A DNA stretch of 64,000 bases from Aphrophora alni (taxonomy: Eukaryota > Arthropoda > Insecta > Hemiptera > Aphrophoridae): NCBI GenBank assembly GCA_963513935.1, contig OY740768.1, positions 15,674,590 through 15,738,589 on the forward strand, written 5' to 3'. Position 1 is the first letter of the stretch, and the number at the start of each line of letters is the position of its first letter. Positions 10,789 through 21,992 of the stretch are shown piece by piece. Both the position numbers and the translations under genes were made by a program. The notes under the pieces were generated by a model, which was given only the letters and a program-made list of their open reading frames with translations, had not been told where the DNA came from and did no database searches.

Positions 10789-11920
10789 ACCACGCCAGCA
10801 AAACCGCGGTATAGGCAAAAGTCGTATATGTAAACAGACGTGATATTGCCTGTCTTCTATTTTTTTATTTTTAATATTTCCAAATTACACCATGGTTGTT
10901 TAATTAATCGAGGTCCTAGCGCTTAGGGTTTACTGTAGGCTCAATCTCTTATTCGTCTGAGTTATTTATTAATTAAAATCAAGCAGTTTGAGAATGGGTT
11001 ACACCCAAGGTCAGCTCTGTTCTTGTGATATGTGAGTGTTTAGTTAGTACTGTAATTAGTTCTATTCGGTAATAACTTAAGATCATCTTTTTTTTTAAAA
11101 GCTAGCCTTCCAATGATGCAAGAGCAGACTTGGGGGTGAGTGTTTTGCACCACAAAATGGACCAAAAACTGTATCATTTCCAAAATGTAGACTTGGTTTA
11201 AATGTAAATTTGCTGTCACAAATGATTATCAAACGTCACAAATTGGAAAAATATAACAAGATATTAGAATGTTGAAATATATAAGACTTAAGCTATAGAA
11301 TAAGTAAAAAAAAAGTTCTATCCACGTTCATCCAGTAAGCGTTATCACATGTAGATAGAAAAGTAAAGTAAATAAAGCGGAAAATGTAACCAAGTGAATG
11401 ATTCGATGGAGACGAGAATATGTCGCCGCTTGAGTGGAAACAGTCGAAAGAAAAGTAGCCAATATTATTGTGATAGTACCAGAAACATAGTTGTTTAACA
11501 GATAAAATTATTTCATAATGAAATACCTAGGTGACAGAATGTTTACAACAACAAATAATTTTCAAAATAAATATAACAGAAATAAAATATTAATTTTTAA
11601 CAATACTTTTATATATTTCTGTAGCATCTTGCCGATATCATGGTTAAATCCTGTAAAAAATACATTACTTAAAACTCTTTCTACTATTTCATAGGCAAAC
11701 TTACATGGAATAAAAAAATGCTATCATTGGAGTGGGAAATCGATACTAAAAGGATAATATTTTAAGTTCCCTATTACTATAAATTTGTATAAAAAAATAC
11801 AATTTGTCTAAAAATTACCAAAAGCATTTATGTGTTAAATGTTAAAAGGTAGAATAAAATTCCTCTCCCCCCTTCCTAACTGCTTATTCTTTAAGTATAA
11901 GCTATAGCTAACATCTTCTG
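10789..11920. other. Unique AT-rich spacer
   Basis: Nothing recognised. A short GC-richer stretch at 10789-10850 flanks the 94-bp array. Confidence 0.4.
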
Positions 11921-12330
11921 TTGACTAGTTACAGACTGCATGTACAAGAAGAAGATCGTAAAGTGTGGAAGATTTATAGATTCGAGGTTTACAACAGTGG
12001 ACTTAAGGGTGTAAGATCTTGTCAGATAATCGGGCACCTCTCAGTTAGTACACTTTTTAGACGGGAATGTTTACAGGCCTTTAACCAACTGGAAAAAACC
12101 ACATTCCGAAGAGCCAGATCCTCTTACAAGAAAAGGTGCACAGGTCCTTTTGCTTCAAGCACACTTCCGAGTACCCAGTATCTATTATAGACTTTTTTTT
12201 TAAGGCGTGGGTACAGGATAAAAAATCCACTTATTTGAAAAAAAGGTTTATTGTTTTCACTAGCAAACGGGGTGAGTATATTCACATTGCTGAAGAAGAT
12301 AAAGTTAAGGCTGATAATGGGTCTGCTTAG
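11921..12330 (+). pseudogene. Protein-like stretch of two overlapping frames, unidentified
   Basis: Two open frames (89 codons, 11921-12190, and 64 codons, 12136-12330) overlap by about 55 bp in different phases. Both have mixed, protein-like composition rich in Lys, Arg, Phe and Tyr, whereas most chance frames here are dominated by Asn, Ile and Phe. Joining them through a frameshift near 12140 would give a basic product of about 130 residues. I do not recognise a family, and no catalytic or zinc motif is visible. It may be a decayed transposon or captured gene, or chance. Confidence 0.2.
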
Positions 12331-13455
12331 TAAACTTCATTCTTAAACACGTGGACATGACATAGACTGATTTGTTCGGATTCTGCAGAGATTCGTTTAG
12401 CAAGAGTAAAGGACGATCGATGGTTGAGTGACTGTGAGGTCACTGGTGTAGTATTACCTACAGCTGCAGAGATTCAGCCTCCAAAAGCTTGGTTATAATA
12501 TCAGTAAAGTAGGAAGACAGAAAGTTCTCTGGTCCCAGTAAAACATAATTTACCAAATTACATTCAATTAAGATAATCAGGATATGTGCATTTTATATAC
12601 ATCAGTGAACAATTAATGAGTCTCACTGCAACTGTTTCACATAAAGACAATTGATCTAAAAAACATTTCTATATATTTAATACCAAATCTAAAACAAAGT
12701 TAAGTTTGACGCATGTTATTTAGATATCAGAATCTCAAAGTTTTTACAGTTTGGAAACTCCAATATTTCAAGTAACCGTTTCAAATAACAGAGTTTTATT
12801 TTCAAGGAAATAAAAACAAATCGTCAAGAAATAACTGACTTCTATACATATGAATAATGTATGTATTTCTCAGAAATATAAACTTGAAAAGTTTCCAACA
12901 TATTTTGTTAGTTTATATTAACAAGGTCTTTCGACGACTAAACTAATTAATTCCTACACAAATTCGGTGTTTTGATTTATTAAATTTATGGTAACTTTAT
13001 GCATCATTGGCAATACTTTATATTTTTCAAGTTTCAAGCAACTTAAACAAACTGCTATTAAATGTTTAACAATAAAATATTCTCCTTGTTTTTACACTTG
13101 TAATTTTAACGTTGTCACAAATACTTCATAAAGTATAATTAAGTTATAATATATAATCGTTAAACAAACAATTTCCGGATTTTGTCATAAGTCGTATATT
13201 ATGTTAGCCTCGTACGCTGTAAAGTGGCTTTTTACGTGCGCACGTGACAATTCCCGGCTACGCCTCGGACGGGAAGTCGTGCAAGTGATGTACGCTATTT
13301 TCCATTATAATTATTTATCATTTTATTGTGGTAACATTTATGAAAGTTGAACATTATTTAATCAATCAGGGGAGGATTAAAAACTTACAAACTAATGAAT
13401 GTAGTACAATTTCTAGTTGTTATCAAAGTAGATATTAAAAGTACAACTAAATATA
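12331..13455. other. AT-rich spacer with a GC-rich hairpin
   Basis: Non-coding. Around 13212-13292 an imperfect hairpin (outer CGTAC/GTACG, inner TTCCCG/CGGGAA) has the loop GGCTACGCCTCGG. The loop resembles, on the other strand, the loop of the hairpin at 63.0 kb. Confidence 0.45.
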
Positions 13456-13800
13456 CACGGTGTCAGTTCAGTAAGTAGACACTCTACAATTTTCTTTGTA
13501 TTGATTATATGAATCTGCGGTGTGTGGCATTTATATTTTGAATGTTTGGGACACCTATTTGACTGCTGTTATCTAGTGCCGCCCTTTCCAAAGATAAAAT
13601 GAGGTGTCACTCGACCCCCTTTACCATTTGAAAATTTCCACTCACCCTCCCTTTCGTCTCCTTTGAAAAGGGGAGCACTAGATAACAGCAGTCAAATAGG
13701 CGTCTCAAAGATTCAAAATATAAATGCTCCACAACGCAGGTTTATATCATCAACACAAAGAAAATTATAGAGGTTGTCTACTTACTAAACTGACACTGTG
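13456..13800. mobile_element. 345-bp MITE with long inverted arms
   Basis: The left arm (13456-13590) and right arm (about 13667-13800) are reverse complements at roughly 85% over about 134 bp. The ends are CACGGTGTCAGTT and CACAGTGTCAGTT (complement). TATA abuts both ends, consistent with a TA target-site duplication as in Tc1/mariner-type elements. The central 75 bp is pyrimidine-rich and unpaired. No transposase is encoded, so it would depend on enzyme supplied in trans. Confidence 0.8.
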
Positions 13801-15307
13801 TATATATTATTTATAGTATTTGGTAAAAAATAAATCCTTAGGTGAGTAATGCATTTGGTACTTTATATATCTTCAGCTACATTACAAGATTCCCATCCTT
13901 CAAATCCCCTCCCCCTTCCACCAACATTGTTGCTGATGATCTTAAGCCTATGCTCAGTGTATTATTGAGAATTATTTAATTTAAGGAATGTTGCAAATTG
14001 TTTTGGAACATAACCTATTGTTGAATTCTTACGCTTTGCACAATAAATTTACCATTGCGATATGCTATGAAAAGTTTGATAAACTGCATGTATAAAGGTT
14101 TAAACGCTATATTTTTTATGGTACATACCGGATTAAAACAGCATCCTTCATCTAAAACAATGAAACGTCTAGGCTTGTGATTTTCCAATTACGAATGAAA
14201 AACGTACATTATCCTCATTGTCGTCCAAAGTCAAACACTAGTTCATTATACTGCAAGTTTCAAAAATACCAAATATCAAAACAACTTTGGTTAACAATCA
14301 TTTCTCATCCGGTGCTTCACAATGAATTGTGGAACTTGTTCCTAGGCAAAACTTTAGATTTTAAAATTTGTAATCAGTAGATTGTCCATTAAGAAAGGCA
14401 GTAGTTTGTGCCTAACATCTACATTTTATTTCACTGATAGACAGCTTTTTAACATAAAATATTTAGACCATAAAATGGTAGTTATCGTAATTTTTGATTT
14501 CTGTGACATATAAACAAGAAGGACATTACGAGTTACAGTTTTCATGTTCTTGTGTTCACACCATTTACAAAACTCTTCGTACTCTTTTTCATATTTGGTT
14601 TTGATGACAGTATTTATGATGTAATTATAGAGACTTGAAGTACAATGTCTTCAGAACGTCTATTTCAACATCGGCATCGTCGAAATGCATAATTATTAAT
14701 TAGGAAATGAATAAGAACACAAGGAACGCGACAAATATAAGGCTATTGGGTACTAATGTTGTTAAGCTGTTGACTTAATGAGCATATCGTGGTATTATTA
14801 TTTTTTATATCACCTGAAGAACTGCCTAGGCCGGGGAAATCTTTTCCCGTATTCTATCCCCAACACAGCCGTTTTTTGTATTAAAAGCACAAATATAAAA
14901 CCTGTGTTTAGAGTGAAGTATAATGAAAAATCAGTTTTCAGCCTCTCACTTTTACAAAACCGTTCGAATGTCATATTTATAGTATATTTCTATTTACAAA
15001 AAGCCATATTTTACATTTTAAAACATAATTCTTTTAATATAGAATATCGAACGACTTACAACAAGTATTTCAGGTTAATTACAATTAATTAATTAATAAG
15101 ATAAATATTTCAGGGGGGTTTGATCAATAGACATTTCATAGTAGCAGTAAAGTTATAGATTTATTGTGTATGTATTCTCTAAACCAGGGGAATCTGGGAT
15201 ACAGATAGGGGAGGATCGGGGAGGAAGGAGCTACGTTCATCTACAAATTGTATTATTCTATTCCCAAATGCACGTCAACTTGGTTTAAAGAAGTGATGAC
15301 TTGTCAC
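13801..15307. other. AT-rich spacer
   Basis: No gene supported. The longest chance frame (14778-15092, 104 codons) has no recognisable motif and strongly AT-driven composition. Confidence 0.45.
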
Positions 15308-15310
15308 AGT

Positions 15311-15449
15311 TTTATATATCAAACACGTTTCAAGAAATACATTTTATCCTGTATGTATTATATTTACCTTAGCTGTAGTTTTATATATCAAACACGTTTC
15401 AAGAAATACATTTTATCCTGTATGTATTATATTTACCTTAGCTGTAGTT
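15311..15449. repeat. 69-bp tandem duplication
   Basis: Two adjacent, essentially identical 69-bp units, each containing AAACACGTTTCAAG and TATTTACCTTAGCTG. The near-identity indicates a recent duplication. The AAACACGTTTCAAG word resembles the AAACGCGTTTCAACG core of the fold-back elements, without the rest of the motif. Confidence 0.9.
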
Positions 15450-15930
15450 TTATTCAATAAAAGTTTGATAAAATCGAATAATAACTGACGTGTTTTATTT
15501 TAATTAGGAAAAATAAATTTTAATTTTGACTTAACTAGTAAGGTGTTATAAGCACATAAAAACCACATTTAGTTTGAATGTTTTGCCATGCATTTTGTGA
15601 TAAATTTGCTCAAAAACAGGTGATCCATTTTTTTTTCTTTTTTTTTTTTTTCACTTCATACAGGATGTGTATTCAAAATATATTTTTGGAGAAAAACGCC
15701 GAAGTGTTGTGTATGAAAAGTGATTGTTGCTCATTATTATCTGAACAACGTGCGGTCTGATTGACACAAATTGATGCTGATTTGACGGAAATAACCAATT
15801 ATTGGTAAAATCAGTTAATGGTTAGACAGATGTAATAGTTACATTAATTTATGTTAATAGTTTTTGTTATTCAACTTACTTCTTAACCCTAGACCTGGCA
15901 GTGCAATGTTTATTCGTTTATAAATAAATT
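15450..15930. other. AT-rich spacer with a poly-T tract
   Basis: Contains a T-rich run at about 15629-15651. No gene or structured feature recognised. Confidence 0.45.
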
Positions 15931-15938
15931 CATAAAAA

Positions 15939-16715
15939 GTAGTAATTTTATGTAAAACCTAACTTGTACATCATTTTTTCTCAGAATTATACATAGAATT
16001 TATCTGTGTAATTAAACAAATTTTATCTCTTACAGTTTTGAAATCAAAAAAATTAAGTTAACATTTTACAGGAAAGCCTATAAAAAAATAAAACAATGTA
16101 TACTTTTTCAAGATATAAAAAAGTTTTGGAATGTAATTATGAATAAATGTTGATAAAAATTTTTATAAAATGTTCATATGTAAACAATTTTTTTTACAAA
16201 ATGTGGTAAAAAGTTCAAGGCCTAAATAGGAAAAAAATCACCAAAAATAGTAATTTTATGGAAAATAAAACTCCATTACATCATTTCTTTCGGAAGGTGT
16301 ATAGAATTTACCTGTATAATAAAAGAAATATATATGTAAAAAATTTGGAGTTATAATGTAAGGAATCAAAAATTCTTTGAAATGCCGTAGCCAAAATGTA
16401 ACATAAAAGGGTATATTTACTAAAGAACAAATTAAAAAAATATTTCAAGTTTTACAGGAGATTTTTAATATAGTTATGGATAAAAGTTGACAAAAACAAA
16501 AATCAAATTATAAAAATTTCATTAATGAAAATTATTATTTACGTAAAAGGTGTAAATTTGCTAAAAATGAATCCCTAATTTGAAAAATGACAAATAAATA
16601 GTAATATTATACAAAACACAACTTGTAAAATATCATTTTTCTGAGAAAGCTGCATAGAATTTATGTGTCAATGGAAAAAAAAATATGTAAAAAATTGTAG
16701 GTAGTATGCTTGGGT
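15939..16715. repeat. Old tandem triplication, ~310-350-bp unit
   Basis: Three diverged units begin with AGTAATTTTATG-like words at about 15939, 16247 and 16598, followed each time by an ACATCATTT-like block and ATAGAATTTA(C/T)CTGT. Intervening text also aligns loosely (for example GTTGATAAAAA against GTTGACAAAAA). Divergence is high, so the expansion is old. Confidence 0.6.
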
Positions 16716-17365
16716 TAAGGCCAATGCTTGAGCGTAGACTAACACAACAAAAATAAGTACTACTAACAACCAGTGTGTCTATTGTATCATTGTGCCGTTT
16801 ATATAGTTCCCTAAGAAAATATTATAGGTGCGTGAAACACTTCTTAGTTTTATTTATAATAGTGTCATTTAATCATATGATCCATTTCATCTAACAAATA
16901 AACATAACAACATTGTTAAAGAAAGTTTAGTGTGATTTGTGCCTTGTAAAAAATAAATTCTATAACTCCAGTGCAACGTGAGTATTGACGTTTCAATATT
17001 AAGTAGATTTTACACTTTATTTTTAACTTCTCAAATGTTTTATCCAATAGCGGTCAATGGTCGTTATGTTGAGAACTTGGAGTGATATTTAAAATACAGG
17101 TTGCAGTATTGGTTATGCAATCCAAATGGCAGCGAAAACGAATGTGTCCCAAAACCCCTTTCCTTTTAAAAGTATAGTCAGTTTCAATATGGCCGCCCAA
17201 ACTCTAATAGGGGAAATAGTTAATATTCTATAAAAACGTAACTAAAGTTAAAACCGTTCTCTAATGTTGCATTCGTGGCATCTACGAGTCCCACAATTGT
17301 CAATGGTAGGCCTATATCAGTACCACATTAGGTTGCAGCTAATAGCATATTCACCCACATAGTGA
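16716..17365. other. Unique spacer
   Basis: No gene or tandem repeat recognised. Confidence 0.4.
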
Positions 17366-17548
17366 CGATATTTGACTGCACTTCAAAGTTTTAAGACAAA
17401 CAATATTGGTGATGATGTTATTGTTACAGATTTACCTCTATCAAGAGTAAAACCGGAAGAATTTGGCTTAAGTGAAATGCACGCCATGTCTGCTATTTCT
17501 CTAAGACATCATATTATTAGGAATTCGAATAAGGTCCTTAATAAATAA
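17366..17548 (+). other. Open stretch resembling a terminal exon
   Basis: A frame open for 60 codons ends in TAA at 17546-17548. A possible 3' splice site (TTGTTACAG, AG at 17428-17429) leads into a mixed-composition peptide with Pro, Glu, Arg and Ser (DLPLSRVKPEEFGLSE, then AMSAISLRHH). AATAAA overlaps the stop codon and could be a polyadenylation signal. I do not recognise the protein. An open frame of this length can arise by chance. Confidence 0.2.
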
Positions 17549-18729
17549 ATTTAAGACATACAAAATATTTTCCTTACAAATCGAAAAACGCGATAACGCA
17601 AAACACATGTTGCACATCTGTCTAAATTAGATAAGCCTCCAATTTTAGACTATATTATTTTCAATTATTACACCAATGTATAATTTCTTTCACCCCTGTG
17701 TCTTCCTATATATTTCTATAATAAAACAAAATTACTTCTTTAAATTGATAATATTTGTTTGGTTTGTAATAAATTAGCTTTATAAAACATTAAATTTATT
17801 TGTAATCGTTAAATCAAAAAACATAAAAAAGTAAAGTTTTCACCTTTGCGACTATTCTTTTAATTCCGCATCTCGCATCTTACATTTTCCGCCGTAAGCT
17901 ATTACGATAAGAGCGTCCATTTTGCCTTTTTGCGGTGAGATTTATCATTACATTAATAACACTCCCCTACACACTGCACACAAAAGTACAAAACCCGGCC
18001 TTTGTTGGAACTCATCTTCTGTTAGCGACTACTTAGCATTAAATGTAGAAAGTTATTATAATCATTTTAAGCTACTATTTTATAAATTTAAATAAAATAT
18101 TTTGAATAGAGAACCAACATATTAGGGTAATTTGTTAAAGTCACATTTTGTGAGTAACTGCTTCATGCTTTAATGATGTTATATAACATAAATAAATAGG
18201 CTATAACAGCTGATAATTTAACAACGACATTTTTAATTTATTATAAGTAGTATAAGTGAAAGTTTATAATGTTTTGATGAGGACCCCTCAGCCCTTAAAA
18301 AGTGGTTCTAACTGTCGTCAATGCAGTGTTACTACCCAAACGCATGAACATATTAATAAAATAGGGTTAGACTATCTCGGTATGTTAATTTGTTTTATTT
18401 TCAACTTAAAATTTGGCTGACAATTAGAAAAAGGCTCAAAATTATGATCTCAAAATCAGCTACGTCTATTAATATCAAAAAAAATTCCCGTGTATCCTCT
18501 TAACATACAAACAATAGTTATTGACCAAAACGGCCAGTTTACGTACGTTGTAAAAATTGGTTTTATGAAATAAGTTAATGAATCAAACCAGTATCCAAAA
18601 TCGCGAGATTAAATCAAAAGTTTCTGTTCAGAAATTGGTAAAAACCAAAAGGTCCAATTTTAATCAATTACAAATATGCCGTTGACGCGTTTAACGACAC
18701 GAGTAAAGCAAGTTTAAATATACAATTGA
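17549..18729. other. AT-rich spacer
   Basis: Nothing recognised apart from scattered A/T runs. Confidence 0.4.
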
Positions 18730-18988
18730 ACAGGTTTCATCTGAGCTGTGAGCTACGCGTGGAGGGGAGGTACAAGTTTGTAGTTCGAGGCCGTGTGGGG
18801 ACTGAGGCATTGTAGGGGAAACAGTCGGTGCCGACTACTGTCCACGATCCAGCGGTCTTGCAGACATCGTTGTTAGTACCAACACCCAACACAGACTGAG
18901 GCGACCGCTTCCCCCACCACCTCACTGCTGCTTAGACCACGCCTAGACCCATTGCGCACCCAAACTCCACAGCTCAGATGAAACCTGT
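18730..18988. mobile_element. 259-bp GC-rich element with 21-bp perfect inverted ends
   Basis: ACAGGTTTCATCTGAGCTGTG at the left end is exactly repeated in inverse orientation at the right end. The interior is markedly GC-rich against AT-rich flanks and contains a further palindrome, CAGTCGGTGCCGACTACTG (about 18820-18840). No target-site duplication was found. A minus-strand open frame inside it (18737-18925) has no recognisable motif. It is most likely a MITE or other short non-autonomous element. Confidence 0.6.
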
Positions 18989-19785
18989 CCATTTATACAA
19001 ACTACTAAACTGACATTGTAGCGATGAATGGTTTTGGTGGTATGGTAAGTGGTTTTGTAGATGTATGAGTTGGAATGTTTCATAACAATTTATTTTAATA
19101 GTTGTTACTCCATAAAAATCTAAAAACATTTTAACTCACATATTTGTATTATGTTTGTGTTGACTAAAGATACGCACATTTTAGATATCAGGAACATTTA
19201 GAGATAATTCAGAAACATTTCGCCTCGTCTAGATTTATAAATGGAAAACAAAACCAGTAAATAAGTATATAATATGTTACTACAGTATGGTGATATTGGT
19301 AAATATTAATAATGGTTTTACAAAACATGTGATACTACAGCATATATTGAAAAGATAGTTATTTTATTTTTAAATATATAGATAGGACTGAATAATACCG
19401 GGTAGTCGACTAGTCTCCGTAGAAAAAAATACTAATTTTATCTCATTAAATGCTAATTTATTTTAAACAGATAATAAATTAGTTTAAGCAATATTATAAT
19501 ATTTTATTTTATGTATAGATATTCTTGTTTTTGTTTATTTATATTTTTAATTTAGTTTGTAGTTTTGTTTTGTATTTTGTTTGAAAAGGAATAATTATTT
19601 AAACAAATTAATATGATGTAAAGTAATACATGATTCTATGGTATATTCAGGATATATAGACAAGAGTTTAGTAAATAATGTAATAAATGGATTACAACAT
19701 ATTATCATTGTCCTCATTTGTAACTTACCAATACAGGTCGAATCAGTGGATTATAACAAGTAATTTACTACTTTGTTTTTTACAG
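18989..19785. other. AT-rich spacer
   Basis: No gene recognised. A pyrimidine-rich run at its right end leads into the exon-like segment at 19786. Confidence 0.4.
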
Positions 19786-19862
19786 ACAATGTTCAGACTG
19801 GGGAAATGACCGCCATAAACTGCATGTTACGAATGATGGGATTACCATTGTCCCATAACAAA
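19786..19862 (+). other. Candidate 77-bp internal exon
   Basis: A T-rich tract ending in TTTTTTACAG precedes the segment, and a consensus 5' splice site (GTAAGTAA) follows it at 19863. One of the three frames is open throughout: 25 codons after a 2-nt split codon, ending in phase 0, reading NVQTGEMTAINCMLRMMGLP and onward. The local GC content is higher than the flanks. I do not recognise the protein, and no partner exon was found in this window. It could be an exon of a host gene with very large introns, or chance. Confidence 0.3.
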
Positions 19863-19989
19863 GTAAGTAATACTCTATGATAAACTATTCAGCAAACACA
19901 TAAATCACTTCCTATTCAAAAAGACAAAAATGAAAAATACTCTTTATGACAGGTTTCTCAGTGTCGACTTCTGTTGGGAAAGAGAGCTT

Positions 19990-20585
19990 CTAATACAACT
20001 AATAGGATGAGATAGATAGCCTTTTTCACCTTAATTTAAGATTCTCATAGCAGAGGATGTAGCTAAGAGTGGTTTAGCGTCCCTCGCTGAATCCGAGCTA
20101 CACAGGGGTAGAACAATTAACACTCTTCTCCGAGATCCATAGCGCGTCTGGGATTGCTTACCTGATCAAAACGTGACAACTTTTGCATCTGGTAAGATGT
20201 TGTGAGCCTGCTCTGGTGTAGACGTATGCGTGGTATCCTGTTCAGTAGCCAGCTTTGACCTTGTTCAGGAAGTGTTCGCTATACATTAGATGTCGGGCCT
20301 CCCTCTCCAGTTGAGGGTCTGGACTGATACCCAACCAGTCTAGTTAAAAAGGATACTCTGGGCCACAGAGTTCTGGGGTTTGGAAATGATCGAAAGTCAT
20401 CCAAGGGTGTACCCATTTTCAAATCTCATCTGCAACAGCCTAACACGATGCGCTGGTAGACTCATGGATCATACTCTACAATTTCAAACGTCAGCCCGGG
20501 TTGTGATAAGAGACAACTATCGTCATTGTCCAAGGAGTCTGTCTGTGTTAAAACCAAGATAAGGAATTAAGACGTTAGGAGTCAT
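19990..20585 (+). pseudogene. Probable 5' part of the decayed non-LTR element
   Basis: GC content is higher than in the flanks and the text looks coding-like, directly upstream of recognisable ORF1 remains on the same strand. I could not align it confidently to a domain. It probably covers the 5' UTR and N-terminal ORF1 region of the same element. Confidence 0.35.
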
Positions 20586-20589
20586 GTAC

Positions 20590-21240
20590 GTGTTACCAGA
20601 TTCCTTATTGTGCTGAGGGGGTCAGATCTGTCCAAGATCTCACCCTATGTGATTAACAAAGCTGTCACTAGAGTTGTAGGTATTGTCAATTCCACTCGAA
20701 AACTTCGAAATGGTACTTAATTGATATAGACTGACTCTGATAAGGAGAATCATTCTCAGTTGAAAATGAAATCCCTTTTCCATATTGTTAACGTGTCTGT
20801 AGAACCTCACAAAGGTTTAAATTCCTATAAAGGCGTTATTTCCTGCCATGATCAAGAGTGGTATTGAATGAAAGCACGGAGGAAATATTGAAAAAGCTTC
20901 CAAACAACATGAACGTATATATCGAACCAATAATGTTGAGAAAAAAACCAACCGGTTCTATTATTTTAACATTTTCTGTACCAAATCTTCCTGAGAGAGT
21001 GTCTGCTGGATTGTACTGTCTAACTATTAGACCTTACATTCCAAATCCAAGACGTTATTTCTGATACCAAGGATTTGGACATGTTAGCGGGACTTGTTCT
21101 AAACGGAAATATTGTGGACAGTGTGGTGTAAAAGGCCACAAAAGTGAAGGGCGTAATAAGGAAGCAGTGTGCAGCTGCTACAGCGATCATCCTCCACGTT
21201 CACCAAAGTGGCCAAAATATAAAGTATATCTATACCAAAA
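20590..21240 (+). pseudogene. Decayed ORF1 (gag-like) of a Jockey-type non-LTR retrotransposon
   Basis: ORF1 proteins of this group bind RNA and carry C-terminal zinc knuckles. Three frames must be read in turn. First comes a stretch resembling the N-terminal gag fold (LSKISPYVINKAVTRVVGIV). Next comes VSVEPHKGLNSYKGVIS near 20790-20850. Then comes a frame from 20858 with IILTFSVPNLPERVSAGLY and RPYIPNPRRYF, both hallmarks of Jockey-clade ORF1. An in-frame TGA at 21061 is followed by zinc-knuckle remains (YQGFGHVSGTC, CGQCGVKGH, CSCYSDHPP) in which several Cys positions are lost. The frameshifts, stop and missing cysteines show it is dead. No reverse transcriptase follows, so the copy is truncated or interrupted. 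Confidence 0.8.
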
Positions 21241-21857
21241 TATACCTCATCTGTATATGCCCTACCGCTACACTTGTTTCGTAGTAGGAGGGCCAAATAC
21301 GGTACGGGACAACGAACAGTACTGAATATTCATTGTTCGCAGAAAGATCAAACGGCGAGTTTACGACAATTCATATTACTGGAGATCGGATAATTGGATT
21401 TCCGTTGTACATTTAAATAAGGAAAATAAACCAAAACAACATATCATTATAAAATATATTAAGCTGTGCAAAAATATTGTACAAATTGTTCATTGTTGGG
21501 GTGAGTGCCATCCGACCCTAAATTTGATGAGGGTAATATAAGTAATTTTTCCTTTGGTGGTACCATCGGTGGGAGGGGGATAGGCTGGCCCTTGAAGTGG
21601 TAGTGAAACGCCATTAGTCTCAAGAGGTAAGGCAAAGGATTTTCAGAATATTTGCATGGTTTAGTCTATTGTTGTTGACTCAATGCGTTTAAACTAGAAA
21701 GTATTATTTAAACTATTACTCAATCGCAATCATTAATTAAACGTATAATATGATAGAATATAACATGACCTAACCTATTAGCCTACTGTACCTACTACTT
21801 ACCATTTAAGTAGTTTAAGCCTTTCATAGGAAATTTTAATCTTCTAAAGCTATAATC
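21241..21857. other. Spacer after the non-LTR relic
   Basis: The first 200 bp may still belong to the element. The remainder is unique and non-coding. Confidence 0.35.
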
Positions 21858-21859
21858 TT

Positions 21860-21992
21860 CACACCCCCACACACCCACACCCCCCACACACAAACGCACA
21901 CACACACACCCACACCCCCCACACACAAACGCACACACACACCCACACACACACCCACCCCCACACACACGTACATATATATATATATATAT
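21860..21992. repeat. (CA)n/(CCCCA)n and (TA)n microsatellite
   Basis: A C/A-only tract with an internal duplication containing CACACAAACGCACACA runs to about 21970. It is followed by a short TACATA link and (TA)9-10. The minus-strand open frame over it is a by-product of the repeat. Confidence 0.95.

Noticed and set aside
14778..15092. 104-codon plus-strand frame
   Set aside because: AT-driven composition, no motif, no promoter or splice context; expected by chance in DNA of this composition.
18737..18925. 62-codon minus-strand frame in the inverted-repeat element
   Set aside because: A GC-rich stretch has few stops; no recognisable domain, and the frame covers only part of the element.
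21099..21296. 65-codon minus-strand frame
   Set aside because: Antisense shadow of the zinc-knuckle region of the decayed non-LTR ORF1.
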